NCBI RefSeq assembly: GCF_029784135.1
Contig: NC_073744.1
Span: forward strand, 76,983,935 to 77,047,934
From: Toxorhynchites rutilus septentrionalis
Lineage: Eukaryota; Arthropoda; Insecta; Diptera; Culicidae
Direction: 5' to 3'
Length of the DNA: 64,000 nucleotides
The notes beneath the pieces were generated by a model, which was given only the letters and a program-made list of their open reading frames with translations, was not told the DNA's origin and did not search any database. Positions 11,574 to 24,174 of the stretch are shown piece by piece. Position 1 is the stretch's first letter. Each line of letters begins with the position of its first letter. A program made the position numbers and the translations under genes.

Positions 11574-12420
11574 TTTAGTTACATAGCTGTTCTCATTTTT
11601 TCGATTTTTTATGACCTTCTAAACAACGATTTTTCATTAAAAATAATTCATTTTTAATAAAAATGGCCGCCATTTTGGCAATTTTTCGAATTTTCAAAAA
11701 CCCCTATGTAACGCTAACACTAAATGTAACGTATTGTCCTAAAGTTTCAAAATATTCATCAGAATTCGTTCAGAACTGTTGCTTCAGAACCGATACCACC
11801 AGCAGGGTACCGATTTTCAAACAGCATCTACACATCCAGCTGGCAACAGCGTATTAATCATTATTCGTGCGGAAGGTCTTTCGCCTGGTTTGCTCAGCTT
11901 ATGCGGAATTCTGCTATAAGGACCAATTTTTTAATCGTTGGATTTTAATAAAACCTTCTTAATGGCTATTTCGACTAGACTGTTCTTTTCATCAGTGAAA
12001 CAAATTAATCAATTCTCAATAAATGGATGAATTGATATTTTGTTCTCCCTTGGAATTGTTATGCGATCTGTTCAAATATATACGAAATAATATTCAAATC
12101 ATCAAGATAACCTTATTCAGTCCTTCGTACATCAGAAATATATTTTCCGTGATATAAAAAATCATCACGGTAACACCTAGATAACTGCCCAAATGTGTGC
12201 GAAATCATATTTTCCCCCTTGGGTGCATTCACAAGCAAACGATTTTGCATGTCCGTTTATCACGACAGCAAAAGAGAAACGGACATAGGCTGGCCAGTCG
12301 ACGAATCATGCATCATGTATCACCCGCAGACCAATCGAGAATGAAATTAAATTTCAAGAACTTATCGCTATTTATAAATATTTAAATAGATTGCTCTCGA
12401 AGCCATTTTGAAGTATTTGA
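11574..12420. other. AT-rich intergenic stretch
   Basis: No gene or clear element. Several short frames (11663-11857, 12197-12385) show no recognisable protein features. Confidence 0.4.
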
Positions 12421-12612
12421 ACAAGTTTTTATAGCCAATTAGTAAAAACATCTCTCGTAGATCTTTAATCTCTCGAATAATGTTTTTTTCATACCACTTC
12501 GTTCATCCGGTAGAGAGATATTAACGCCCAAAACTTTGTACTACGAACGTAACCCCGTTTTGGAGACTTTAAAATTACACCCCTGTACAGAAATGAAAGA
12601 TGTAGTATGGCG
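12421..12612 (+). repeat. Dispersed repeat, decayed copy (R-type end)
   Basis: Related to 13790-14027 and 56735-56970: TTTAATCTCTCGAATAATG, CATACCACTTCGTTCA, GAGATATTAACGC, then ACACCCCTGTACAGAAATG and a decayed end motif (GATGTAGTATGGCG). Confidence 0.6.
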
Positions 12613-12756
12613 AACTAATGAACATAAAAAACTAAGAAAGATGCTATAACATGGATTTTTTCATAGGGACTTGTATTGTTAGATAATACCATAAGTAATA
12701 ACCGGTTACCTTCATTCAAAATCATGGTTTTATTTTCAATATAATATACTTGTCAT

Positions 12757-12960
12757 CAGGGCTCTGCATAGTCATAGTCAACTGAGGATAGTCAGCTGAC
12801 TATCTGTCTGACTATATCCGTATTCAGTTAGTAATGACTTTTGGCTTCTTCACGCAGTTTCTCCGTCAAAAAGACTAAACAGTCAGTCGGGCGTTTAGTC
12901 GCTATCTCCCTCTACCGACTCGACTATATCATTTCATTCGTTCCCAGTCAAATTGTTCCA
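12757..12960. repeat. Low-complexity AGTC/GACT-rich repeat
   Basis: Repeated AGTCATAGTCAACTG, AGTCAGCTGACTATCTG and GACTCGACTATATC motifs in both orientations give potential hairpins. The start GGGCTCTGCATAGTC looks like a transposon end, but no matching right end was found. Confidence 0.35.
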
Positions 12961-12968
12961 TTGCATTT

Positions 12969-13223
12969 GAGGGGCTTAGAATGCAAGGGGTGTAAGTGAC
13001 TTGATCGATTTCTTTTCATCAACTTTTTCTTTTGTTAATAACTCAACTGCAAAAACGTTCCAATTTAAGTTTGCTATAGAATCCGATAGATGAGGTTCTG
13101 ACCTATCTTCCGCATTGTCAAATACAGCTGCGAATGTATTTGCAGCTAAGTTATGACCAAAAGAGAAAGTTGATGTAGAGAAATCGATCAAATCACTTAC
13201 ACCCCTTTTATTCTAAGCCCCTC
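12969..13223. mobile_element. MITE with 45-bp terminal inverted repeats
   Basis: Left end GAGGGGCTTAGAATGCAAGG and right end ending TTCTAAGCCCCTC are inverted repeats over about 45 bp with few mismatches. Flanking ATTT on both sides is a possible target duplication. 255 bp, no coding capacity. Confidence 0.85.
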
Positions 13224-13610
13224 ATTTTGAAGTGACTTCCCCCAAAACGAATTCGTTCCTCTCTCCCTCTCTCCCATGTACGTGTGCATGCATCGATGTT
13301 TGAGTTCAACGTGGTTCGAAATACACTACAGGTGAGCTAGATTCTTTTGTATAGTACACGAAAATTACTCACACGTATAAAATAGCGTGCAGTGCGCACT
13401 ATTTTGCATGCTATTCACTAAACCTAACGCGAGTACCTTTATAGCATACTTGATAAATGTCTAAGTTCGTTGGTTTGAGTTCACGACGTGAAGACAATAA
13501 ACCGTCCATTGATGGGGTAACTTCTTTTTTGGAAAGTAAGTTTGAATTTATTGTTCTAATTTATCGTTTGCTTAAGTCATATCAATACAACAAAATAAAT
13601 CATAAAAAAC
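13224..13610. other. Intergenic, nothing recognised
   Basis: Contains CT-rich runs and a short 61-codon frame (13457-13642) with no recognisable feature. Confidence 0.35.
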
Positions 13611-14027
13611 AGGAAGTGGGTTATATCTGTGGTATAAATTGAATGCGTTTCAGGTCAGGTCAGGTCTGGTAATGAATCACTCGATCCTTCGCCGTCCAGC
13701 TCGTCCAGCAACGATGTTGCCCACTCGGTGTCCACGAAAAAAATGAGTGGATTTCCGAGTGGCGCTGGCTTATATACCGATTGATGATTTCAATAGCCTG
13801 TTTCGAAAGCAATTTTAAGGCTGTTGAAACAAGTTTTTGGATCAAAAAGGAACATGTATATAACTCGTAGACATTTTATCTTTCGAATTTCGTTTATCAT
13901 ACCATTCCGTTCAATTGTTTAGGAGCTATTAACACTCAAAATTTCGGTCTCCGGCGTAACGCTTTCGTTTTCGAAACTTCCATTTTACACCCCAGTATAG
14001 AAATGAAAGACGTAGTCCTACGTCAAA
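13611..14027 (+). repeat. Dispersed repeat with R-type palindromic end
   Basis: Begins GGAAGTGGGTTATATCTGTG (compare 55676), includes GAGTGGATTTCCGAGTGGCG and TTATATACCGATTG (compare 56690-56730), and ends ACACCCCAGTATAGAAATG, then GACGTAGTCCTACGTC at about 14010-14025. No coding. The interior is shorter than in the 55.7-57.0 kb copy. Confidence 0.7.
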
Positions 14028-14514
14028 AAGTTTTCTCATAATAAATTGTATGATGTTTATACATGGTTTTGTTGAACTTTGCTTTTTTTTTAATTTTCTG
14101 TCATTTTCATCCTTGACGCTCTTCCTTAAGCCGATGCATAGTTCTTTGCTTTCAAAATAGAGTCCATCATTGTGAAAGCCAATCGATTTCAGAACTTTGT
14201 TTCGTTGGCATTGTGAAGCGAGAATGTTCACTCAACACACGCTGATGAATGTGGAATTATCAAAAAGTGTCCCAAAAACATCCTCAGCAGGAATGGAGAA
14301 GTGAGGTGTCATTTCATATGATTCAGCATTTTATAAATCAAGGTACATAGCTTCATGACTCAACGATAAAAAAAACAAAGTTTATTAGTCAGAAGGTAGA
14401 CAGATCAAATGAACTGTAATTAATTTCACATTTTAATTTGAGTTTGAAAAAATATCTTTAAATTATGTATCTTTGCAGGAAATCTATAATTCTGTATATA
14501 CAGATTTTGCATCT

Positions 14515-14993
14515 TTGTTTATTTTAGGCTCATTGGCATTTTAGCTGCAACAGAGCCGAATTTTAATCGTGTACATGTCACATATTTATCATATCTATAA
14601 TTAGCACATTACACAGTTGCCATTTTTCGGCGTTAGAGTATTCCCTTCTATACCATTGCAAATGGTACAAATTTACACAGTAACCATTTAGGCGTAAGAG
14701 TTTTCTATCTGTTCTTCCATTATCCAGTTAAGACTGGACAGCGGAGACAGTCGTTGATCCATTGTTGAGTTATTTATAGAACAGCAGCCCGATGTTTCTT
14801 GCAGAGCAGAGCAGTTGTATGGATGAATCGATCTCATTTCGACCGTGGATCGATCTCCATCGCTGATGATTGTTGCGTGGACGTAGTTATTCTGTAACAA
14901 CACAAAGATGGTCAATGGGGGCCCTGAGTTTTTGAACTCACGATCGATCGCTTACTAAGCGAACGCGCAACCAATGTGGCTACGGAGACCCCC
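14515..14993 (-). repeat. Feilai-type tRNA-derived SINE, full length, with target duplication
   Basis: Flanked by a perfect 13-bp target duplication AGATTTTGCATCT (14502-14514 and 14994-15006). On the minus strand the tRNA-like head GGTCTCCGTAGCCACATTGG carries an A-box-like region and the B-box-like GAGTTCAAAAACTC; the tail is AATTCGGCTCTGTTGCAGC to TAAACAAA. Pol III transcribed in this family, mobilised by LINE machinery. Confidence 0.88.
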
Positions 14994-15149
14994 AGATTTT
15001 GCATCTGAAATTTGGCGAAAAATCCGTAAAATACAGAATATGTGGCAACCCTGAGAATGACTCATATCTTAGTAGAAAATATTATTGCTGTTCATTTTAA
15101 AAACTCAACAAGACGATGAGCGTGCACACGATGATTTGTTTTAATTATT

Positions 15150-15316
15150 TCAGGAAACTTGGATGGGTCGCGAAGAGGGAAAAATGTTATTCAATTTATT
15201 ATAGACCAACAGATTTTCTCTCCAGTTAGACGAGCCTACCCCAGCAATGAAGCTCTGTTGTTAGGGTATGTTCGATATATTAAAGATGAAAATATGTGGC
15301 TTGCGAAAACTGGCCG
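15150..15316 (+). pseudogene. hAT-superfamily transposase-like fragment
   Basis: The plus frame reads ALLLGYVRYIKDENMW; another frame gives LQLDEPT just before it. This is the order seen in hAT-derived transposase-like proteins of the SCAND3/ZBED type (QLDEST then ALLLGYVRYIKDENMWEEL). Frames are broken and only about 55 codons remain. Directly joined to a mariner tail at about 15317. Confidence 0.6.
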
Positions 15317-15482
15317 TATGAGTTTTTTTTTTGCAAATAAGGAGGGGGAGGAGTGCCTTCTAAATTGCAACAAGTTTGTGAACAAAACGGCGCATATTTG
15401 ACTTCAATTGAATAATTTTAAGTATGCCAAATAAAGCGTCGAAATTCGATCAGAAATACGACGTTTCTTTTTCCCGAACCCT
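15317..15482 (+). pseudogene. mariner 3' end remnant
   Basis: FFFANKE and, in another frame, QQVCEQNGAYLT match the end of the mariner at 84-572 (SEFFANKE, EQNGAYLT), with an internal deletion between them. A degenerate terminal repeat follows, to about 15482. Confidence 0.65.
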
Positions 15483-16640
15483 ATATATGAAGCCTGATAC
15501 CAGAGGAGAATCGATCGGTTTTTTTACCAAAAAAACTATTCCATTCCATGTTTGTAGATGTAGGTTTTACAGCTAACTCAAAGTTACAACTGCCTAAAGT
15601 ACTGGCCATTCACTGTGTGATTCACAGACAGCATATAGTAGCAAAAAATCCCTAGCCCTAGAAAGCATCAGTCTTTACTATATGTTATGAACAGTGTTGC
15701 CACATTTTTATCTTTACCAGAAGAGGAAAAAAATCTTCTCATCTGTACTTTTTCTTCAAAAAATCTGTACCAACGAGAATATTCATTGTAGGAAAAATCA
15801 TGAGCCATGAAAAAATATTCATTTATTTACTACAAAATATTATATTTACTTACTTACTTTATGTCTACACTACTACAAATACTTACGTATTAACGCCACC
15901 GGGGCGCAATTTTTCTTATGAATTTATTTTGCAGTAATGAAATTTATTCTCAGGTGAATGTAATGAGTGGTTTCAAGTAATAATACTGACAAAAAATAGA
16001 GAAAAATTTCACACGCGGAAAAATCTATACCAATCTGTACTTTTTGACAAAAATCTGTAACCATGTATGTAGAATCTGTACCAAAAACAAACTTTAAAAA
16101 CTTTCAAAACGAAATTTAAGCAGAAGAGAATATTCACAGTTTTTGCATTTGTCAAAATTATCACAATAGCTTCAAGACCATGTTATATTTTCATATGTCA
16201 CTCACTTGGCTATGGGGGTCTGAGGTATGACTTAATTCTGGAGAAAGGGTCTCTTGCCCAAAAGAGTTTGAGAACTCCTGATCTAGACCTACCTGTAAAT
16301 ATATAATGATATCAAGTCTACGTTTTCACAATAAAAGAAAATGTTAAATATTTCATACCTTTAATGAGCTTCATTCAATAATATTCTATTGGATCAACAA
16401 CGGGGATGGATTATCAAAGACAACATTGGAAGAAGAAAAAACATATGTGAATCCGGCAAATCTGTTCTTTCCTTCATAACAACTATGTTGGGCCTGCACT
16501 ATAATGAAAATTATTCAATAAATCTAATTATTACATTTTTAAATAAAGTTCATTCATGTTATGGTTTTTTTAATTCTAAAAACGAATATCACTTTCCGGT
16601 AGACCTACTAATTACGAAGTAAAACTTGATGGTGCATATC
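15483..16640. other. AT-rich non-coding stretch
   Basis: Contains copies of a short motif around GTTGCCACATTTTTATC and AATCTGTACC (15690-15780, 16010-16085) also seen near 27000-27085; otherwise nothing recognised. Confidence 0.4.
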
Positions 16641-17122
16641 TCAAACCGAAATCTAGCCACGTTCCTTGCTAACATTTCGATTAACCAAGTGCACCTCCAA
16701 GTTTCACTTCTGCATGCATATTAGGTTCAATTTCACCATTTAACCTCAAACCACCGTGACCGATGTCAAGTTCACAGAGGAAGGAGATAAAAACCCCTCA
16801 TAATATAAGGAACGTTAATAGCTAGCGCAGAACACAGCCCGCTGACTAAAGTGCATTATAATTGAAGCACATTGCCAAACATAATTGTCCGCGGGTGGCG
16901 CACAACGAATTATGCGATCAAATGCAACCAGCCGACCGCACGCGCGGCTGTCGCTAATGATTCATTCACCGGTGAAAAGCTTTATTCGTGTTCATTTTCA
17001 CACGCTTCCAGATGGGTTGCAGGTTCATCGTTTCATTCACTGCTCATGACCGCGCCGACGGAGAAGCATCTTCTCTGTGAATCAGCAAGCCAGCCAGCCA
17101 GCCATCGCGACGAGAGTGAGAG

Positions 17123-17165
17123 TATTTATAAATACCGCGGGTCGAATGCTGCCGCGAGTTCATTT
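17123..17165 (+). promoter_or_regulatory. Candidate core promoter (TATA box and initiator)
   Basis: TATTTATAAATA at 17123-17134 is followed by TCATTT at 17160-17165, matching the arthropod initiator TCAKTY, with the likely +1 A at 17162. Spacing from TATAAATA is about 35 nt, slightly long. The block lies in a GC-richer, repeat-free stretch (16.64-17.66 kb) unlike its AT-rich surroundings, as expected of a promoter and 5' UTR. Confidence 0.5.
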
Positions 17166-17662
17166 GGTGAACGTAGCTTTTCCGATCCTGAGCACTGCAC
17201 TGAAACCGGCTGCGGTTAGACCACGAAAGAAGGTGGTGTCAAACAAAATTTGGCAGCGCATAACAGCAAATTTTGGTTTGGTTGTTGCTAGTTTTCAGTG
17301 ACCGATCGCAACTCCGCTCACGAGTCAATCGAACCGAATCGGAGCCAAAGTTCGTCGCTTATGCTGCCTGTGCTGTCTTTCTTCAACCCTTACATTGGTC
17401 CAGCGGCCTGAGTTTGATCCTCAGTAGCAGTTCAACTGCTAGGCGGTACGGAAGTGTTTCAGCGGTGAAGTCCTGGAAAAATACGGCGAGTTTTCGTTAC
17501 GAGACAAAGAGGCGCAGCGAGATTCAGTGAGATTGCGTGCGGTGTTGAAGAAAAGGATCATACAAACTTATTCATTTTTTCGGCGGAATATGTTCATTTG
17601 CAACATCAATACGTGAGAACCATATGTGAAGAAAAACAAGTGAAGTCACTGAATTTTACAAA
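17162..17662 (+). other. Candidate non-coding first exon (5' UTR), probably of the desaturase
   Basis: Begins at the initiator and ends at a consensus donor (ACAAA then GTGAGT, 17663). No long reading frame. If spliced to the acceptor at 44131, the start context becomes AAACAATGG, with A at -3 and G at +4, a good insect context. An upstream reading frame of 16 codons lies at 17361-17411. The link to the desaturase is inferred from strand, order and the absence of any other host gene; the intron would be 26.5 kb. It could instead serve an unseen gene or a non-coding RNA. Confidence 0.45.
17361..17411 (+). other. Upstream short reading frame in the candidate 5' UTR
   Basis: ATG at 17361 opens a 16-residue frame (MLPVLSFFNPYIGPAA) ending at TGA 17409-17411. 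Such frames can lower translation of the main frame. Whether it is used is unknown. Confidence 0.3.
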
Positions 17663-20377
17663 GTGAGTAATATGTTCGTTTATTTCGAATTTGATTAAAT
17701 CTTACAATTTCCGATCGCTGGACAAATTCGATTAAACTGAGACAATATAAAACGAAAGTGGAAATTAGTGTTGGGCAAGATAGTATGGAGCAGCATGGTG
17801 ATTCAGAAGAACAACGTGTCAATTGCCTTAGATGGATGTGTTTTTTCTGGAATATTTTGAAAATCAACAATAATCCTGATGAGAATTATCTAGTGTTTAG
17901 TGGCAATTTGGTGAATTACCGAAAGACTCCATAGGAATATGAACAGAAGAAAAAAGTGAAACAGACTTTCTGTGCAGAAATCATATTGTTTCAAAAAGAT
18001 GTTGAATCAGCAGTCCTACATGGAAATGGACTTTACCACAGAAAAACATCAATTGAACAACTCTGGAAGTGATGTTGGAAGTAATGCTAATAGGATTCCT
18101 ATCATTAGATGAAACATGCTACCAAGTTTATGAAACAGTGATCACGAATAACATTTTCTGTAAAAGTGGCCACGATCAACAGAAATAAATTGTACATTTT
18201 ACTTCCGTTATATGTAGAACATATTTTTCCACAACTCTGATCATTCATTTTCCCCAACTTATATTCAACAAAAGAAAGTTCAGTCTCGGATTGAAATACG
18301 ACGTAGTTTTCTGTTTTATCATGTTATAAAATAGAGGCAAGTTTTGTGAAACATGAAAAAACGACAATGAATCATATTACACTTCTGTGATTTCTGTAAA
18401 CTCTGCATAACAATTGCATAAAGAAGGACAAAATAATGTTCATATCTCTTTTAATTAATTATATTCTGAGATATCAGATCTGTAGAAAAATCCTTTTAAT
18501 TTTAAGGAACCTTAAGTGATTTCAGATTCAAAACAAACAAAATATATAAAGATAAAAGGCTTGAGAAAAAAACAAGTTGGTCAAATTTTCGTCATTGATG
18601 TAAGCTTTTCAGAAATTATCTAAAAAAAATGTTGGAGATCCACTAAAAAAATTTAGCCAGTCTTCAATAAAACTTCGTTTTTTTACTTTCATTCAAAAAG
18701 TTCGTTGAATTTAAGACAAATTTTAAGCTCGATTTCAAATTTTTTGTCAGTAATTTTAAAGTTCATAAATTTTCAATCGCATTTCAGAAAGTTCTTTGGC
18801 CGAATTTTAAATCATTTTCGCTATTTTGTTAAGGTGTATATCGAATTTTAGATTTTTCTTCAATTCCAATATGTGTCATTCTATTCAACTATCTTTCGCC
18901 AAAAAAATAACAAGGAAAGAGGCGTAGCTTCTATGACTTGCCACATTGCACCTGTAAATTTCAAGCAAACAACTCTGTATACCAAAATATTTTTTATTAT
19001 TAAATTATTGGAATCCGTAGACTACGAATTCACAAAAAAAAATCACGGCTTGTTTGTTCATATCTCTTGATACAATTGAAAAACGATCGATTCTGCAATT
19101 TTTTCCTTGCATTCTTATTTTCGAATGTCGATTAACACACGGTGATCCATAAAGCTGTATAAATTATGACGAATGAAGCGACTTCTCAAATCTTGTCTCC
19201 GCTGAAATATTTCGTAACTTCAGATGAACTGAATTTCTCCAAAGGTTAGACATCATTTGCATAAATTTTGCAACAGAGCGCCTGATGTTAAAATTTGTGT
19301 TGTATTGAATAACTGGCACTCTCCACCGAAGGCCATTGTATTTCTTCTTCTTTTTATTCGATTGGGTGAATATGAATAATTAACGTTTTCTTTTTAAATT
19401 TCTAAATATTTTGTCGATGTTTTCAAGATATTTGATTTGTCAGTGTTTTTTTCTGATGCTCCTCCATTTTGTTACACAGCATGGTTCATATTGTCAAATA
19501 TCTCCCATGAAAATTTTAAACACGGTAAATTCTTTCCAAAAGAATAGATGGAAGCCTAAATAACCGCACTACTGTTATTACTTAGAAAACCAAAATCGAG
19601 AAAACACAGCGAAAATAATATTTTATATATGAGGAACCCACAAGTTGAATGCCCAATAAAATATAGTTTTTCTGAATTGATTTCTCATGGCTGAAACTTC
19701 TCATCAAAATTCCAGGCAGTTCAACTGCATTTGTTTGTGCTCAGATCTGGCTGAAGAAAATATTCTTTTCCATTTATTTTTTGCCCATCCTTTTGACGTG
19801 AAAATGATTCGACAAACATAAGCTGCAAAATCCTCTACCTGGACTTCAAATTTTACATAAATCTTTACAATATTTCCCCTCGCCAAAATTATTTATTCTA
19901 TTCCTAATCGATTTTTCGAACAATCCAATTCCGCGCACTTTTCGAAGCCACTCAAACAACTCCTTCGTATTGGCTTGAGACAATTTCAAATAATCTCTCA
20001 CAATATTTTTGCGAGTCATGGTGCATGGATTAATTCGTACTGCATCATTAGTTTTATAATTATTTCTTCGCGAAGTATAACGTTTCCTGAAACGAGTTTC
20101 AGACTTGACCTTCTCGTTCGTAGCATTGAAAAGCACCCCTCCGAGGCATGCAATAGATCTCTGATATTTGTTGTGCCTAAGTTTTCGATCAATGTTATCT
20201 CATTTTTGTTCGATATTGAACTATATCTTTGGAATATTTTTACTTTTTCGGACCGAATCAATAGTACAACTGCATGGAATACATGACGATACACTTTTTT
20301 TTCTAAGTTAAAATATGTTTTCGTATCCTAATCCTACAACCGGTCTGAAAGAATTTGGTGACATTTCCATATATTTT
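17663..20377. other. AT-rich stretch, presumed intron, nothing recognised
   Basis: A long AT-rich stretch without recognisable transposon ends or coding features; open frames here are short and lack motifs. Confidence 0.4.
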
Positions 20378-20860
20378 TACTACAATAATCAGCCATTTCA
20401 TACCAATCCGATATAATGGTACCTCAGATTTTCGTGAAAAGCGGCAGATTTGTTCTTTATCGCCAAATTTCCATTTTAGGATGGTCCGCAAAATCAACTT
20501 TTGTCCCTGTTTTGAGTAATGATTTTTCAAAGTTAATCAATGGTTCGAAAAATCATTTTTTCCCCTTTTTACACCACAAAAACTCATAACTTTTGAACTA
20601 CTGGACCGATTCCGATGATTGACAAACCAAATTAAAGCCTATACATAACATATCCAGAAATCAGAGAAGTGTTTTCTTCCGTATTTGAGTTATTATTTTT
20701 CAAATTTTAAATGTTTCCAGTCTAAAATCCACTTTTTCCGGAAATATAATTTTTTTTAATAAGACTAGTTAATTGGCTTCAATTTAGTATGTCGGTCATC
20801 TGATTAGGTTCCGACAGCAGTTCAAAAGTTATGAATGTTTTGAAAGAAGTAATTTTTGGA
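20378..20860. repeat. Dispersed repeat related to the MITE at 25312-25644
   Basis: Starts ATCAGCCATTTCATACCAAT and CTCAGATTTTCGTGAAAAGC, a diverged copy of the terminal repeat at 25312, and contains CAAAAGTTATGAAT-type blocks shared with 51660-52195. Right end not defined. Confidence 0.55.
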
Positions 20861-21129
20861 TAAAATGGGCAAACATATAGTGTCATATAGTGCCCTCTAT
20901 CTTTGACCGAATAAAAATTATGACATGTGCACCGACAGATATAAATTGAAACCATAGTCCAGATAAAATTCGCTCTTTTCGTATTTCTCTCTTCAATTGG
21001 GATGTTCTTTGTCATGAGTTTACAATTAATTAAACTATGGTTTTAGTCTGTTCCATGCGTCGTATATCTCTATTAGAGTTCTAATCGCAACACAGGTTTA
21101 AGAGTGTAGGCGGTCGATTTTTATTACAG

Positions 21130-21480
21130 CTGTGAATTTAAATAACCAATTGTATATCCATTTCTCTTCAATATTTCTTTCCAAAATCACATCGTCAACC
21201 CTTCCAAAAACATTATTATCGGAGCAACAATCTACGAATTATACTATACAGCACCTTTCACAGAACGGCAATAAAAAATTCGAACCGAATCGGTTGTGTG
21301 GCGGCGGCGACAACAACCGACATGGAACAAGTTTACACCTTCAGTTTTCCACCGAAGAACACAGCTCTCACAGCAGCACTGTTCACTCTTCACGTCCGGC
21401 TAAAAATGTGCTTTATTTTGATACCGTTTCCAACTCGGAATCCATGCTTGAATTCACGAAAATTTAAGGGTCGTTCGCGA
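21130..21480 (+). repeat. Dispersed repeat (inverted relative at 24175-24485)
   Basis: GAACCGAATCGGTTGTGTGG, then ACACAGCTCTCACAGC, CTCGGAATCCATGCTTGAAT. The same order appears inverted at 24175-24485. Translations of both are serine-rich but not convincingly a gene. Confidence 0.6.
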
Positions 21481-21877
21481 AAAAATATTCATTAAAAAGC
21501 CCATAACACTGCTCAATTCAAATAAGCTCTATCCTGACAAAAAAAAAAATATAAAAATCAATCAATAGTAAATTCCAAAATTATCCTAAATTAGCTTTAA
21601 CACATGATGTTAGTTGATCGCTGTGTAAAGTGAAACTAAAATTGTAGAGAGAGAAAGAGTGAGAGAATAGAATTATAGAGGTATTAATCTTTTGCAGTTT
21701 ATTCACCTCTATCATTAAATAGGGTCAGCTTGGAAAACTTAACCTAAACTCTCAATCCATTTTGGATGCCCTCGCCTCCGCCGCCGACGGCTGTTTGCAA
21801 GCTGGATGGCTGCCAAATCGTAATTGATGCTGAAAATTTGAAATTGAATTTTTCGATTTGACGCATGTACTATAAAC

Positions 21878-23716
21878 TAGAGATGAAACGGATATCCGGT
21901 AACTATTCAGTATCCGGCCTATCCGGCCAGATACCGGATATTATAAAAAACCAATAATTTCTCATTAACACAAGATAAATCTTTTTTTTTAAATTAAATT
22001 AACATTAACTAATAACATTTATTCATTAACATTATTACTTCTATTGTAATTTTTTAACCGATCGATTACGATTTGACACCAGGCCGGCTTTAGTCTTTCA
22101 TTGTAAACACTACTTCAAGGAACTTAAAGATAAACTCTAGCAAACCTTGCTAATGGTGTATTGCTTAGAGTTTAATGACTACCAAACATAAGAAACGTGA
22201 TTGCAATCAATTTCGAAATGTTTTCGCACAACTGTCGATTTCGTTACCAATTGGATTTCGGACCCAAAAGGTATCGCGAATTTTGCATATCAGGTCTAAT
22301 TTAGTTTCGTCTCTTTTGCTTCGTTTACTTTGATTCATGTCGAAGTAGGTGTACCCTCTCTCAGATTATCATCCCTGAAGGCAGTTCAAAATTTTTCAAT
22401 CTTGAATTGAAATGTCAAAAAAAATTCATAATTGCACAATGGTTCAGGAGGTGCATTTAAGTGGAAATTAGCATTTACAGCTTGAAAGTTATTCTCTAGA
22501 CAAAAACTGTCTTCGGCAAAGTTGTTGCCTATGAAAGAGCGCTTATTTTGATGTGGTCAAAAACATGGTGACAAAAATTTACGATAAAATAAAAAATCTA
22601 ACTTTCTTATCTTTATAGATAGAGGTAAACATAGTTCGACAATGTTTCAGCCCCAGTTATTTAAGAAAATTTTTTAGAACAAAGTTTTTTTTCTATCTCT
22701 TGAAATAACCGATATAGTGCTTTTTTCTAAGTTGAGTTGGGGTCACCATGAAAAAAACGGTTTTTTGCTCTAACTTTTATATTTCAAATTTTAAATGCAA
22801 ACTGTCTTTATAACACTTTTAGAGCCTACTAAGACAAATATTTTGCGATACAGACTTTGTCAATGTCTCAATTTTACTCAAAGCTATTGATATTTCTTTC
22901 CAAAAAATACGCTTTCTTCATTCGCTTGTCATTCTTTTTGGGGCAAACATAAAAAAATGTTTGTTGACCACACTTGAAAGAACATACTTCACTGTACATA
23001 ATGTGGGATTTCCAAAACTATATTATTTTTTGTATTTGAGTAAACTAAAATTGAAATCATAAGTTTTTGTGTGAAACCCCACAAATAATTTTGAGTAGGA
23101 TTAAGATATTGACAAGTTCTGCATTGCAAAATGTTGGTCATGATAAGCTCTAAAAGTCGTCCCAAGACAATTTCTATGTAGAGGTTGAAATATAAAAGTT
23201 AGAGCAGAATATCCCTAATGCAACTTAGACAGAAAGCGCAAAAATCAACTTTAGGAAGATTTTCATGCTTCGGACAAAAATTGTCTTCGACGAAGTTGTC
23301 ATATGTGACAACTTTGTCACGACGAAGTTGTCATATGTGACAACTTTGTCGCAGACAGTTTTTGTCTAGAGAATAACTTTCGAGCTCAGATGCTAATTTC
23401 CACTTGAATGCATTTCCTGGACCATTGTGCATTGTAATAGAAAATCCTTGAAAGAAAAAAATGTGTTCAATATTCCTTGCAGAAAACTGCAATGGATATT
23501 CATTATTATGGAAAATTTAATCATAGCTCATTATTTTTATGTAAAGATGTGTTTATTACTCCCTAAAATGTGATATATTTTTAGCTTAATGCACATATTC
23601 AGTTTCACCCAGTTTCGTATTCGCAAATGAAGAGCCGAATATCCGGCTATCCGGTCTCGAGGCTTGCCGGATATCCGGTATACGGTATCCGAAAACTACT
23701 ATCCGTTTCATCACTA
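21878..23716. mobile_element. Non-autonomous hAT element (1839 bp) with internal foldback
   Basis: Terminal repeats TAGAGATGAAACGGATA (21878) and TATCCGTTTCATCACTA (to 23716), flanked by a perfect 8-bp target duplication CTATAAAC (21870-21877, 23717-23724), diagnostic of hAT. No transposase. The interior is itself an inverted repeat: 22432-22535 (GTGGAAATTAGCATTTACAG, ATTCTCTAGACAAAAACTGT) recurs inverted at 23345-23440, and 22815-22890 inverted at 23090-23165. Confidence 0.9.
23287..23355. repeat. Tandem pair of hairpins inside the hAT element
   Basis: CGACGAAGTTGTCA, TATG loop, TGACAACTTTGTC occurs twice in a row; each unit can fold with arms of about 14 bp and one mismatch. Confidence 0.8.
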
Positions 23717-24174
23717 CTATAAACTACAAATGCCAATATACTAAAAATACAGTACTACCGATGGGCAAACTCATCTTCTGTTTTGCTCCCATTTCGTACT
23801 AGCGAATCCGCTTTTTCATTTTCCGGTATTGACCAATGAGAGGGAGGTTTTTTAAAAATGCATTTGAAATGTATTTTTTGTAATTGTGATGTAATGCAAC
23901 GTTTTTTCTTGTCTAACATCATATTCAAATCAGACATCTGGATTTTGGGTTACGATTCTTTTAATGAAAGATCAATGATCTTCAATTCGTCCTTTTGAAA
24001 AATCAATCGTAATATCAGTTTATCATATGATAATGAAAATTGTGATTTTCGGTAGCTTCCATCATATGTACCAAGTTTCAATAAAATCGAAGAGGGTGGG
24101 GTCAAAATTTGCAATTTTCGGCTGATTTGGAGTGGAATTGCTCAGCGCGAATAACTTATTGGCGATTTTTATTA

